From an uncultured Erysipelotrichaceae bacterium (GTDB taxonomy: Bacteria; Bacillota_I; Bacilli_A; Erysipelotrichales; Erysipelotrichaceae), in contig CADBPK010000325.1 of assembly GCA_902796465.1 (NCBI GenBank), positions 1 through 18,936 on the forward strand: a stretch of DNA of 18,936 bases. The letters are read 5' to 3'. Under the pieces are notes generated by a model. The model saw only the letters and a program-made list of their open reading frames with translations, did no database searches and was not told where the DNA came from. This document shows positions 8,001 through 15,264 of this stretch, piece after piece (position 1 is the first letter of the stretch; every line of letters begins with the position of its first letter). A program made the position numbers and the translations under genes.

Positions 8001-10576
8001 AGATCCTTACTGCAACAGCAGTTGGTCCTGATGCGAATGACAATTACACATTCACTATTACTGATGGAGATGAAATTGTTGAAACAATGACACAGGAACC
8101 GTATTACCCGATCATTCGCGATACAAGGCCTGATGCGATCAGTCTGATTGTTAAGAAAGAATGGCAGGATGCAGACGGCAGTGAAATGGAAGCTCCGGAT
8201 GTACAGGCGGAATTTGAAGTAAAACGTCGTTATACTTGGGTCGAAGGAAGCACGGGACCGGCCAACAGCATTATCAATGTATACCGAGTAAACAACAACT
8301 TGCAAAATCCCAATCCCAAGTTGATGGAAACCAGAGAATATGCGGGCAATACAACGGCATATGTAAACTGGACATACAATCAGTATCTAGATAATAGATA
8401 TAAAAATTGGCAGTATCGTGTTAACAACGGAAGTGCACAGACAAAGGGTAATGGCCCTGCATCGATTCAGCTGACTGCCGGAGAAACAACAAATGTATAC
8501 ATTTACGATGGTAATTTAGAAACCCAGTGGGAACAATATGGCGTTGAAAATATTAGTGTTACCGGTGATGCACCGCCATCAGGCGGCGGAGAACTAATTA
8601 CCGGAGAAGGTGAAGATACTGAATATCACGGTCCTGTAATTACACTCCCGACATCAGCGGGATCCTGGACCGATACTGTCAGCAATCTTCCTGTAATGGA
8701 AGAAGATGGCGAAAGAACATATTATTATCAGTATTATCTGGTTGAAAAAACTGTTCCAGATGGATTTGAAGCGATATATCTGGACGGATCCGAAAATCCG
8801 ATCAGTGATCCTTCGAGTCAGATGACAAATATCGATGGGACACAGACAGTTGTCAACCGAAAGCTTCTTGATATTCCGATCAAAAAGGAATGGGCAGATT
8901 TTATTGGTGATGCTTATACCTGGGAAACTACATTCCAGCTTGAAGAAAGGGAAATCAAGGTCAACGAAACCGATCCGGATGCTTCAGATGCGATTACATC
9001 ATTTACACCAGTAGAGGGAAGAGACTCTTTAACGATCGCAAAAGGAATGAATCCAGAACCGAAATTTGAAAATCTTCCGATGTATCGTGTTCATAGCAAT
9101 AGTACGGTATACAGGATAGAGTATTCTGTATCCGAAATTGCATATAAGGTCATGCATGGAAACGATATTGTCGCACAATGGAGTAAGGACGGCGGTCTTG
9201 TTATAGGGAGTCAATATGCTCCGCAGTTCGAACAGGATGCCGGAGAACACGGAGATAATATCAGCGATTATGAGATTCTGGTTGTCAATGCCCTGGAAAA
9301 CCTGATTCCTTCAAGAGGAATTGAACTGTCAGTTCAGAAAACATGGCCGGATGGATCTGATATTGAGAATGATGACAGTGCATATGCAAAATTCGTTCTG
9401 AAACGGTGGACTCATCAAGAATATCGTGATTACTCAAATCTTGATGAAGGTACAAAGTGGGTAGATATCACACTTCAGACATGGGAAAACGGTAAAGGAA
9501 ACCAGACAGTCCATGTACCTGAGGGTACTATAATGCATATTGTCGGCAGTATAAAAGGTAATACCAACGCAAATAAGATCGTCTTTACACAGTCTCCAGG
9601 GGATCCTATTGAGCTGGTATTAGATAATTCACATAACGAAGATAAAGCATTGTTCGATATCACCTTTACAGCTGATCAGCCAAAAACGGTCAGTCTGACA
9701 CGAGGAGATAACTATGTGATCGGCGGAAGAGACGGCTTCTTCCTCTCTGATACATATGGTAACAAAACCAATGATAAGGTAGATCCTGATTTCAAAGTTG
9801 AATTTACACTGAATAAATCGAATCAATGGCAAGAATACTTCGAATATCTGCCACAGATGGTCATGACTGATGTTGATCCGACAGAAACACCGCAGACCGT
9901 TTATGTATACAGTTATTACCTGGAGGAAATTGACTCTAATCCGGATAATTACTCTCCTGTATTTACCGACAACTATGGTACTAAATTGGGAGACATTAAT
10001 AACGGTATTGATACAGATGCGCAGATAATGGCGGAGAATAAATTATCGGTGGCCAGCATTACATTGAAGAAAGTTGATAAGGCTGACGTAAATAAAGAAA
10101 ATCTGGAAGCTTCAGATCTGCTGGATGGCGCAACATTCATTCTTGAAAAGTACACTCAGCTTGATCCGGAAACAGCGGATACAGAATGGAATAATGCTCA
10201 CAATATTGCGAATGCCGGAAACAATGGTGTATTTGAATTCGATAACCTGCCATTCGGTATTTACAAGATCGTCGAAAAGGATTTCCCGGACGGATATGTA
10301 CAAACAACAGCAGCACCTGTATTTGAGATTAAGCAGGACACTGATGGAAACCCTGTCATCGAGATTAAAAACGAAGACGAATTGGACGGATTGGCACGCG
10401 TGGTTGACGGGCAGCTGGTCATAATTGTTGGAAATGAAGCAGGAGCAGTTCTTCCACATACAGGAGGCTCGGGAACTACGATCTTCTATACACTGGGATC
10501 GATCCTGGTGCTGATCGCATCAGCGTGGCTCTTTCAAAACAAAATATCTTACAGAAGAGGAGGCGGCAAACTATGA
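5069..10576 (+). CDS. Giant LPxTG cell-wall adhesin with fibro-slime and Cna_B/SpaA domains
   Basis: An 1835-residue surface protein; ATG 5069 has a strong GGAGGGGG site 7 nt upstream. Order: basic N-terminus and hydrophobic export segment (about 16-36) ending in the ALILPAITL box; Glu/Pro-rich linker (45-95); two related acidic beta modules (106-253, 287-450) joined by a Glu-rich linker; fibro-slime/PA14-like region (about 580-895) with the hallmark GDDDLWVFVDGELALDIGG (819-837); SpaA-like domain (899-1010); three Cna_B-type domains starting near 1024, 1266 and 1418, each with a KK/QK-x-W strand and the first and third unusually long; final SpaA domain (1663-1765) with an E-box-like YKIVEKDFPDGY; LPHTGG (1795-1800), transmembrane helix and RR tail. 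Sortase should anchor or polymerise it through LPHTG. The size and ligand-type domain fit a pilus tip or accessory adhesin. The ligand is unknown. It is last in the operon with the coiled-coil and signal peptidase genes. Confidence 0.9.
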   Translation: MGVSNDRKKRRLKPIGRFLVIFLAFMVTLTTVNALILPAITLNEETAEGEPGIEVADKEPETTPEAEPEQTPESEQEVTEVSETAPEKTAAPEVKEEIKYTAGELVYTEKEDFEITLKYTEEAKLTDKAELQIVEIWERGEYEDYLKKLEEDVYPEEEWEIIDARVFDVHTNETEEIKGKTEVTFEYLEETVLENEEELKILVLNDKDEYIELDEKDNKIEIESKETESEEGSIIESVSFEKKDLDHFVIVSVKEKKADEITEESEETVQEEEKESETEEEKKVLEAKGDTYTVTLTYGEDAEIPEDAELRVREITEDDEKEYSEIQEQVKTGLEEGTENIPSHPVLFNISIWYEGQEIEPAEGSEVKVEIKLTGDPMKGMYTDDNSPVLVNDAPLDEEISEMDKEIKVLHIKEEDEVHVMESTEEISEEKAESVFTTDSFSNWLLYLDEDLTSIDVTTGDSLTLRPYTEWVWKNDDESAAYQDGEWTFPSSDWDKVDTGEWVNNVWFNYTLYTHKTNGSQFRSFTKTDDQLNETYTVVTSVSLGTGNDGKFNLTTNKGKTIEVHVTEGSSSGKPETVAGIPDLKVNLFDYDIPGSGNNYNFARSGNLDVQSNVATSPNNNNNINTNHDLKFLGYGGSNVSSTDNWFWINNYTKDLPQQGIVKEQLGSNGYPELTPGLNGQERGNPSLKYLFDPDATPNHNVYPFPEAGGLFQKDNQGYYYYNSNSNYAEYDRSTNQFILYEHTYSQNTGGSNGANAKPIGFFPFHEYDTSDTQPSMNFNQNLNHHFGMSMTVDFEIPKDRQMEDDNGVQHDIIYEFSGDDDLWVFVDGELALDIGGLHQPVTGSINFTTGEIIVHGLNTETKTFSVGAHTLQMFYLERGGCDSNLSVRFNFPLVKGKAEINVAKKSMTDDATDPDEFLEGAIFGIWENADCSGDPYLTATSDANGYVAFDNLPVKAPGQKFYLKEIKAPEGYNLNSKILTATAVGPDANDNYTFTITDGDEIVETMTQEPYYPIIRDTRPDAISLIVKKEWQDADGSEMEAPDVQAEFEVKRRYTWVEGSTGPANSIINVYRVNNNLQNPNPKLMETREYAGNTTAYVNWTYNQYLDNRYKNWQYRVNNGSAQTKGNGPASIQLTAGETTNVYIYDGNLETQWEQYGVENISVTGDAPPSGGGELITGEGEDTEYHGPVITLPTSAGSWTDTVSNLPVMEEDGERTYYYQYYLVEKTVPDGFEAIYLDGSENPISDPSSQMTNIDGTQTVVNRKLLDIPIKKEWADFIGDAYTWETTFQLEEREIKVNETDPDASDAITSFTPVEGRDSLTIAKGMNPEPKFENLPMYRVHSNSTVYRIEYSVSEIAYKVMHGNDIVAQWSKDGGLVIGSQYAPQFEQDAGEHGDNISDYEILVVNALENLIPSRGIELSVQKTWPDGSDIENDDSAYAKFVLKRWTHQEYRDYSNLDEGTKWVDITLQTWENGKGNQTVHVPEGTIMHIVGSIKGNTNANKIVFTQSPGDPIELVLDNSHNEDKALFDITFTADQPKTVSLTRGDNYVIGGRDGFFLSDTYGNKTNDKVDPDFKVEFTLNKSNQWQEYFEYLPQMVMTDVDPTETPQTVYVYSYYLEEIDSNPDNYSPVFTDNYGTKLGDINNGIDTDAQIMAENKLSVASITLKKVDKADVNKENLEASDLLDGATFILEKYTQLDPETADTEWNNAHNIANAGNNGVFEFDNLPFGIYKIVEKDFPDGYVQTTAAPVFEIKQDTDGNPVIEIKNEDELDGLARVVDGQLVIIVGNEAGAVLPHTGGSGTTIFYTLGSILVLIASAWLFQNKISYRRGGGKL

Positions 10577-10665
10577 GGGTGCACAGAATCCGCGGTAAGC
10601 CATTCTCTTCTGTGAGAATGATGATATCTTTGCTTGTCTGTTCTAAATCACCGCCTTCTTCCTGA
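10573..10665 (+). CDS. 30-codon reading frame coupled to the adhesin stop (small protein or gene remnant)
   Basis: ATG 10573 overlaps the adhesin TGA as ATGA, and GAGGAGG (10557-10563) sits 9 nt upstream, so ribosomes are likely to initiate here. The peptide starts MRVHRIRGKPFSSVRMMISL, a basic head followed by a short hydrophobic run (MMISLLVC), and ends at TGA 10663. It looks like the beginning of a signal peptide that is cut short. Alternatives are the surviving 5' end of a lost pilin or sortase gene, a leader peptide acting on the hairpin 4 nt downstream, or chance. I do not recognise the sequence. Confidence 0.4.
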   Translation: MRVHRIRGKPFSSVRMMISLLVCSKSPPSS

Positions 10666-10669
10666 AGCA

Positions 10670-10698
10670 GCATCTTCGGGATGAAATTCCGGGGATGC
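10670..10698 (+). other. 12-bp RNA hairpin after the mini-ORF
   Basis: GCATCTTCGGGA (10670-10681) pairs with TCCGGGGATGC and its preceding T (10687-10698), counting three G-U pairs, around a TGAAA loop. No T-tract follows, so it is not an ordinary terminator. It could be a 3' stabiliser or processing site for the adhesin mRNA, or a folded element ahead of the pilin. Confidence 0.5.
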
Positions 10699-10962
10699 AG
10701 TTAATAAGATATCGTTAGAAAATGAAGATAAAACAGACAAGTAAAAGAACCGGAAATGATCTGTAGACATATCGAAGAACAAAAACGCATATGCAGGCAG
10801 GTGATTTCCCCGGAAATAACAAACATAATTAACTTCGATCAAACCACAAACAAAATACCTGTAATAATTCGAAAAAAGGATAGCTAATTACAGGAAATAC
10901 TGTCAGAGGGGAGAGACAAACACACAACAACCAACCTAAAAAAGGGAAAGAAAGGGAAAAAA
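10699..10962 (+). promoter_or_regulatory. Upstream region of the pilin gene with a tentative promoter
   Basis: No convincing gene is present (one 14-codon frame starts at 10719). It contains a palindrome ATTTCC-CC-GGAAAT (10804-10817), an extended -10-like TGTAATAAT (10860-10868) with no good -35, and inverted repeats CCTGTAAT (10858-10865)/ATTACAGG (10887-10894) and ACAG/CTGT (10890-10903). An A/C-rich, probably unstructured stretch then leads to the purine-rich AAGGGA ribosome site before ATG 10963. The -10 is the best promoter candidate, giving a leader of about 90 nt. Confidence 0.35.
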
Positions 10963-12780
10963 ATGAAAAGAATTGCGAAAATAATGGCTTTAGTCATTGC
11001 CATGGTGATGGTACTGGCTACAGGAAGTACTGCTTTTGCGGAAGGTGATGATACAGGAAATGATTCTTCTGAAACACTTACTGCTGAATATATCAAACTG
11101 GCTAGTAACGATACCCATACTTATAAGGTATTTCAGGTATTAACTGGTACGCTTGCAACCGAAGGATCTAAACAACTTGGTAATCCTGCATGGGGCGCTG
11201 ATGCAATCGAGGACCCAGGAGATGTAAATGCATTTATCGCTAGTCTTAATGGAAAATCTGAATCTGAAATTGCGGAATTAGTGGCTGCTAAAGTTGATAC
11301 TAGTGGTGATGGACGCGGTATAGTTACCAAGGATACTCCCATCGAGGGCCTTGCTAAAGGTTATTATGTACTTGTTGATATAACGGATCTTAGTGCTGAA
11401 GGCTTTAAAAATGATACTGCAGCTCTTAACGTCGTAAAGGTAGTTAACAATATTGATGCACTTGCAATTAAGCACGGCACAACACAGGATGAAAAAACCA
11501 TCACCGGGGATACTCTGGGTGCTGAAGGCAATGAATTTGATCCTGGTGAAGACAATGATAATGTAAGCGTTGGCGATACTGTTCACTATAATATCGCTGC
11601 TACAGTTCCGGACAATGCGGATAAATTCAAAACAGGGACATTCTTCTTTGTTATTACTGATAAACTTTCAGATGGTTTAACCTTTACTGAGGAAAGCATT
11701 AAAGTATACGAGGGCACCACAGAACTTGCTGCCGATAAATATACTGTTCAGTATGATATTAACGATAATACATTTGAAGTTGGTCTGATTAATGCAGCTT
11801 CTTACAAGGGCAAAACCATTAACGTAAAATATGATGCAGTTCTTAATGAGAATGCAGTGATCGGTGATGCAGGAAACCCCAATACATCAACAGTTAAATT
11901 CTCCAACGATCCTAACAAGACATACGATGGGTCACCTGAAGATACAAATCATCCTGGATTCCCGGATTCCAAGAAAGATGTGCCGACTGGCGAAACTCCT
12001 GAATCCGAGACAAAAACATATACAACCGGCATTGAGATTCTGAAAGTTGACCAGGATGGCAAGGTACTGACTGGTGCTACATTCAAGATCAGCGGTGACA
12101 GTGTTAAAACTGTTCTTAAAGTAACTCAGACCTTTACAGCAGCTGCTGATGGCGAATATTACAAACTTAAGGATGGTACATATACCAAGACAGCTCCTTC
12201 CACTGAAGAGACAATGGTTGAAGCTGAAGCTGGGGCAACAGCCGGATATGTCGTAGATGAGACATACGAAGGGGAAGATAAGAAAGTAATTGGTGAAGTT
12301 ACCTATCGTCCGTATGTTCCTGAAACTGATGAAGGCAAAACTATTTATGTTCTGAAAGAGGGCAACGCTGATCTTTATGACGACACTGATACGAAGTATA
12401 AGAAGACTGAGACTAAGACTACTGAAAATGATGCACAAAATCATGAAGCTAGTCAGGCTGTTGACGCTAATGGTCTTGCCAGATTTGATGGACTTGGTGC
12501 AGGCACCTATACTATTTCAGAAACAGTTACTCCGTCCGGATACAATACTGTAAGTGATGTATCTCTTACTGTAACATTCGATGAAAACGGAACAGCAAAA
12601 TTCTCAGCAGATGGCGCAACTTATGAGGATGGCGTTCTGAAGATCACGGTTGAGAACAAAAAGGGCACAGAGCTTCCTGAAACCGGTGGAATCGGTACAA
12701 CAATGTTCTACATTATCGGTACGATCTTAGTGCTCGGCGCCGGTATTGTGCTGGTATCCAGAAAAAAGATGGAAATGTAA
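10963..12780 (+). CDS. LPxTG backbone pilin (SpaA/FctA type, isopeptide D2 domain)
   Basis: Probable major pilus shaft protein, 605 residues. A Sec signal peptide ends in AFA (26). An N-terminal domain (about 35-160) includes the GYYVLVDI strand typical of pilin D1. A D2 isopeptide-type domain (about 165-350) follows, then a C-terminal SpaA/Cna_B domain (about 355-566) with E-box YTISETVTPSGYN (Glu520), LPETG (571-575), transmembrane helix (579-598) and RKK tail. A class C sortase would join the LPETG threonine to a lysine of the next subunit. The usual YPK pilin motif is absent; Lys170 in ALAIKHG occupies the equivalent place and is my candidate. It has its own long leader and a strong terminator, and its codon choice (many CTT, GCT, ACT) differs from the neighbours, fitting high expression or a separate origin. 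Confidence 0.9.
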   Translation: MKRIAKIMALVIAMVMVLATGSTAFAEGDDTGNDSSETLTAEYIKLASNDTHTYKVFQVLTGTLATEGSKQLGNPAWGADAIEDPGDVNAFIASLNGKSESEIAELVAAKVDTSGDGRGIVTKDTPIEGLAKGYYVLVDITDLSAEGFKNDTAALNVVKVVNNIDALAIKHGTTQDEKTITGDTLGAEGNEFDPGEDNDNVSVGDTVHYNIAATVPDNADKFKTGTFFFVITDKLSDGLTFTEESIKVYEGTTELAADKYTVQYDINDNTFEVGLINAASYKGKTINVKYDAVLNENAVIGDAGNPNTSTVKFSNDPNKTYDGSPEDTNHPGFPDSKKDVPTGETPESETKTYTTGIEILKVDQDGKVLTGATFKISGDSVKTVLKVTQTFTAAADGEYYKLKDGTYTKTAPSTEETMVEAEAGATAGYVVDETYEGEDKKVIGEVTYRPYVPETDEGKTIYVLKEGNADLYDDTDTKYKKTETKTTENDAQNHEASQAVDANGLARFDGLGAGTYTISETVTPSGYNTVSDVSLTVTFDENGTAKFSADGATYEDGVLKITVENKKGTELPETGGIGTTMFYIIGTILVLGAGIVLVSRKKMEM

Positions 12781-12798
12781 TTCATTCCCGTCTTGCTG

Positions 12799-12830
12799 AA
12801 AGGTCATGCTGAAAAGTATGACCTTTTTTT
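12799..12830 (+). terminator. Strong intrinsic terminator of the pilin gene
   Basis: AAGGTCAT pairs with ATGACCTT and the stem continues inward through G-U, C-G and T-A to a GAAA tetraloop, giving 11 or more pairs. Seven T follow (12824-12830). It lies about 20 nt after the pilin stop. Confidence 0.92.
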
Positions 12831-12874
12831 GTGCCCCACTCTATTCTGTTTTAGCGTATTGCTTTAAAATAGTT

Positions 12875-12904
12875 TTGCAGACAGCACAAATTACATAATA
12901 TAAC
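12875..12904 (+). promoter_or_regulatory. Tentative promoter for the zinc-ribbon membrane protein
   Basis: TTGCAG (12875-12880), an 18-nt spacer and TATAAC (12899-12904), about 37 bp before the ATG. The -10 matches at five of six; the -35 is weak. The preceding terminator makes a promoter in this gap necessary. Confidence 0.4.
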
Positions 12905-12927
12905 GATCAGTTTAAAGATTTATTTAT

Positions 12928-12932
12928 GGAGG
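12928..12932 (+). promoter_or_regulatory. Ribosome site fixing the zinc-ribbon gene start at 12941
   Basis: GGAGG lies inside what would be the first codons of an ATG at 12926 and is 8 nt before ATG 12941. This makes 12941 the likely start. Confidence 0.8.
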
Positions 12933-12940
12933 ACACCGGT

Positions 12941-14578
12941 ATGGCAAACAGGAATATTGCGGATATATACTGCCCGAACTGCGGAGCGCCTGCGCGTTTT
13001 GATATCCGGCGTCAGATGTATGTGTGCGGGCACTGCGGCGGGAACGTGAAGATCGATGAAGCACAGAAACAGAGAACAGGTTTCCGTCAGCTGGCGCAGT
13101 CCCGTATGCAGGATGAAGTAAAGAATTACAAACTGATCAGGGCAGACTGTCCCGGATGCGGTGCTGAGATCGTGTTTGAAGAGAACGAAGCACTTTCCGA
13201 CTGTGCATTCTGCGGGAAAGCACTGGTAAGAAAAGAATACCTGTATACAGAAGATATGCCGGAAATGATCATACCTTTCCGTATTACGGAAGATGAAGCA
13301 GAACAATTTCTGCGTGAATGGTGTGATCAGAACAAAGATAAACGAGAAGCCAGGCATATCCGAAAGTACATCAAGGATCTGAAAGGCTTTTATCTGCCGT
13401 ACGAGCTGATCTGCGGACCGATCAGCTGTACTGTGTCCAGGATTGATGGCGGTAAAAACTATTTCTGCGGCGGATATATCGACGAGGTATTTATCAACTG
13501 TTCGAAACAGCTCGATAACCTGCTGCTGGACGGTATGGAACCGTATGAACTGGATGAACTGAAGGAATTTGATTTTGCCTATACAGCCGGACAGAGAATC
13601 AAAATCAGGGATATCAATACAGAGGAACTGGGAAAACGTGTGGAGGCAGAAGTCAGCGAATCGTATACACCCGCTGTACGGAAAACACTGGAGACCAAAG
13701 CGGTGGAGATCGATACTGATGTGCATTCCGTTTTCAGGATGCCGGTGCTTCTGCCGGGATATTATCTGAAATGCGGCAATACCATAGCGGCAGTCAACGG
13801 GCAGACCGGAAAGGTCAGTGTGCGTGCCGCAAAGGAATCACATTATTATTTCCTGCCATGGTGGCTTAAAGCAATTCTTGCGACAATTCTGATCAGTGCA
13901 GTATGTTTTGGCGGCCTGCGTCTGTTCCGCGCTGACAACGCAACAGCCTTGTACCTGACAGGAATACTTGCAATGTTCTTTTTAATCGTAACCCTCTGTG
14001 CTTACAGTGACACGTATCATACAGATTTCGCTGTGAAATCGGGATATAAAGTCTTCCTGTCGGAAGGGGGTGCCTGGCGCAGGGAAAACGGTGTCCTCGT
14101 TCAGGATACGGAAGAACTGAAGAGGAATGTAACAGAACCGGTATTCTTTGAAAAGATAGACGGCAAAGAACAGTCAGTGGTCCTGCGGTTTACTACGCCG
14201 CAGAGAATTATCAGAATGGGACTGCTGGCATTGTTCGTCATATTTCTGCCGGTCGTGCTGGCTTTGTTTATAAACGGATTTAACTTCAAACAGTTGGAAC
14301 TCGGAGGATCAGCCGTCTGGTTCTGTATATTCCTGCCTGTTGTCCCGATCTATGTTCTGAAATTCGGCATCATCGAATTATACGAAAGACCATGGATCTG
14401 GCTGCTTTCAGAAGACGGAAAGAAAAAACGATATCATAAACCGGTCGACTGGAAAGGTATTGGGAAATGGATCCTGTCGGGACTGAAATATCTGTTTATC
14501 CCGCCGGTGTGCTTTGCCATATGGCTGGGAATTGCCAGTTTCTGCGTTATTGTTTATCTGACTGCTTTCGGTTTCTGA
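12941..14578 (+). CDS. Membrane protein with two N-terminal zinc ribbons
   Basis: Function unknown. The 545 residues begin with two four-cysteine zinc ribbons: Cys11/14 with Cys29/32 (CPNCG...CGHC) and Cys70/73 with Cys88/91 (CPGCG...CAFC). Then comes a soluble region with MIIPFRITEDEA and GFYLPYE, and the strand NGQTGKVSV (about 286-294). Membrane segments follow at roughly 307-330, 336-355, 425-445, 462-482 and 512-540. The IIPF, LPY and NGQTGK motifs recall bacterial TFIIB-like zinc-ribbon membrane proteins such as Bacillus YdjG; this is a resemblance from memory, not a search. It is not a PriA helicase, a common misannotation of such ribbons. It stands between the pilin terminator and a nitroreductase with its own promoter, so it is probably monocistronic. 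Confidence 0.8.
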   Translation: MANRNIADIYCPNCGAPARFDIRRQMYVCGHCGGNVKIDEAQKQRTGFRQLAQSRMQDEVKNYKLIRADCPGCGAEIVFEENEALSDCAFCGKALVRKEYLYTEDMPEMIIPFRITEDEAEQFLREWCDQNKDKREARHIRKYIKDLKGFYLPYELICGPISCTVSRIDGGKNYFCGGYIDEVFINCSKQLDNLLLDGMEPYELDELKEFDFAYTAGQRIKIRDINTEELGKRVEAEVSESYTPAVRKTLETKAVEIDTDVHSVFRMPVLLPGYYLKCGNTIAAVNGQTGKVSVRAAKESHYYFLPWWLKAILATILISAVCFGGLRLFRADNATALYLTGILAMFFLIVTLCAYSDTYHTDFAVKSGYKVFLSEGGAWRRENGVLVQDTEELKRNVTEPVFFEKIDGKEQSVVLRFTTPQRIIRMGLLALFVIFLPVVLALFINGFNFKQLELGGSAVWFCIFLPVVPIYVLKFGIIELYERPWIWLLSEDGKKKRYHKPVDWKGIGKWILSGLKYLFIPPVCFAIWLGIASFCVIVYLTAFGF

Positions 14579-14602
14579 CCAAAAGCTTTTTGTGCATCAT
14601 CC

Positions 14603-14631
14603 TTGCGAAAAAATCATGGTGACCATATGAT
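14603..14631 (+). promoter_or_regulatory. Promoter of the plus-strand nitroreductase
   Basis: TTGCGA (14603-14608), an exact 17-nt spacer and TATGAT (14626-14631, five of six), 27 bp before the ATG at 14659. An AGGAGG site lies between promoter and start. Confidence 0.6.
14616..14626. promoter_or_regulatory. Palindrome ATGGTGACCAT in the promoter spacer (candidate operator)
   Basis: Perfect inverted repeat ATGGT-G-ACCAT whose right end touches the -10. A close relative, ATGGATACCAT on the minus strand at 15874-15884, lies upstream of the other nitroreductase. The position suggests repression; the regulator is not identified. Confidence 0.5.
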
Positions 14632-14658
14632 CAAAGTGAAAAAACAGGAGGAATTCAA

Positions 14659-15171
14659 ATGGAATTCAAGGAAGTGATCAGACAGCGTTATTCATGCAAA
14701 AAATACAGTGACATACAGGTGGAGAAAGAAAAGATCGATTCTATCCTCGAGGCAGGAAGACTGGCACCGACAGCGAAGAACCTGCAGGAACAGCACATCT
14801 ATGTGATACAGTCAAAAGAACTTCTTGAAAAGATCGATACTGTAACACCGTGCCGGTACGGCGCGCCGACAGTGATCGTTGTTGCTTATGACAAGACCAA
14901 TGTCTTTACATATCCGGGCGGGAAACGGGATTCCGGTGTGGAAGATGCTTCGATCGTCGCAACACATTTGATCCTTGCGGCAGAGGATGAAGGTGTAAAC
15001 AGCTGCTGGCTCAATTTCTTTGATCCGGATCAGGCGGCGCAAGTGCTCGGTCTGCCTGAGAACGAGGAGATATTAATGTTGATGGATCTGGGATATGCTG
15101 CAGATGGCGCAGGTCCGCTTCCAAATCATGGGAACAGAAAGTCATTGTCAGAAACGGTAACCTGGCTCTGA
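14659..15171 (+). CDS. Nitroreductase-family flavoprotein
   Basis: Probable FMN-dependent oxidoreductase of 170 residues, at the short end for the family. The N-terminus EVIRQRYSCKKY is the RxRxSxRxY-type FMN phosphate contact. EAGRLAPTAKNLQEQHIYVI corresponds to the APTAxNxQP segment, and the DASIVATHLILAAEDEGVNSCW helix is the usual dimer and flavin region. The true substrate (quinone, nitro or ene compound) cannot be told. ATG 14659 has AGGAGG 7 nt upstream. It has its own promoter with a palindrome in the spacer and ends at a bidirectional terminator facing a second nitroreductase on the other strand. The two proteins look like distant paralogues. Confidence 0.85.
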   Translation: MEFKEVIRQRYSCKKYSDIQVEKEKIDSILEAGRLAPTAKNLQEQHIYVIQSKELLEKIDTVTPCRYGAPTVIVVAYDKTNVFTYPGGKRDSGVEDASIVATHLILAAEDEGVNSCWLNFFDPDQAAQVLGLPENEEILMLMDLGYAADGAGPLPNHGNRKSLSETVTWL

Positions 15172-15192
15172 TATCATTTACAAAATATATAC

Positions 15193-15221
15193 AAAAAGTC
15201 AGGAGTAGTTCTGACTTTTTT
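15193..15221. terminator. Bidirectional terminator between convergent nitroreductases
   Basis: AAAAAGTCAG (15193-15202) is perfectly complementary to CTGACTTTTT (15211-15220) around an 8-nt loop. The A-run and T-run give U-tracts on both strands. It can end both the plus-strand gene (stop 15171) and the minus-strand gene (stop 15265). Confidence 0.88.
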
Positions 15222-15264
15222 GCTGGATGAAAAACCCATATCCGGTATGGATATGGCAGATTGA

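Noticed and set aside
7394..8305. 303-codon antisense frame opposite the adhesin
   Set aside because: The sense strand carries the fibro-slime and SpaA signatures; the antisense product shows no domain, start site or promoter.
10670..10698. Hairpin after the adhesin as an intrinsic terminator
   Set aside because: The stem is long but no T-tract follows, so termination is not claimed.
12941..13240. Zinc ribbons as a PriA-type helicase
   Set aside because: There are no Walker or helicase motifs, and the protein continues into membrane segments.
12920..13726. 268-codon antisense frame opposite the zinc-ribbon gene
   Set aside because: It overlaps the two zinc ribbons encoded on the plus strand and has no ribosome site; it is a codon-bias shadow.
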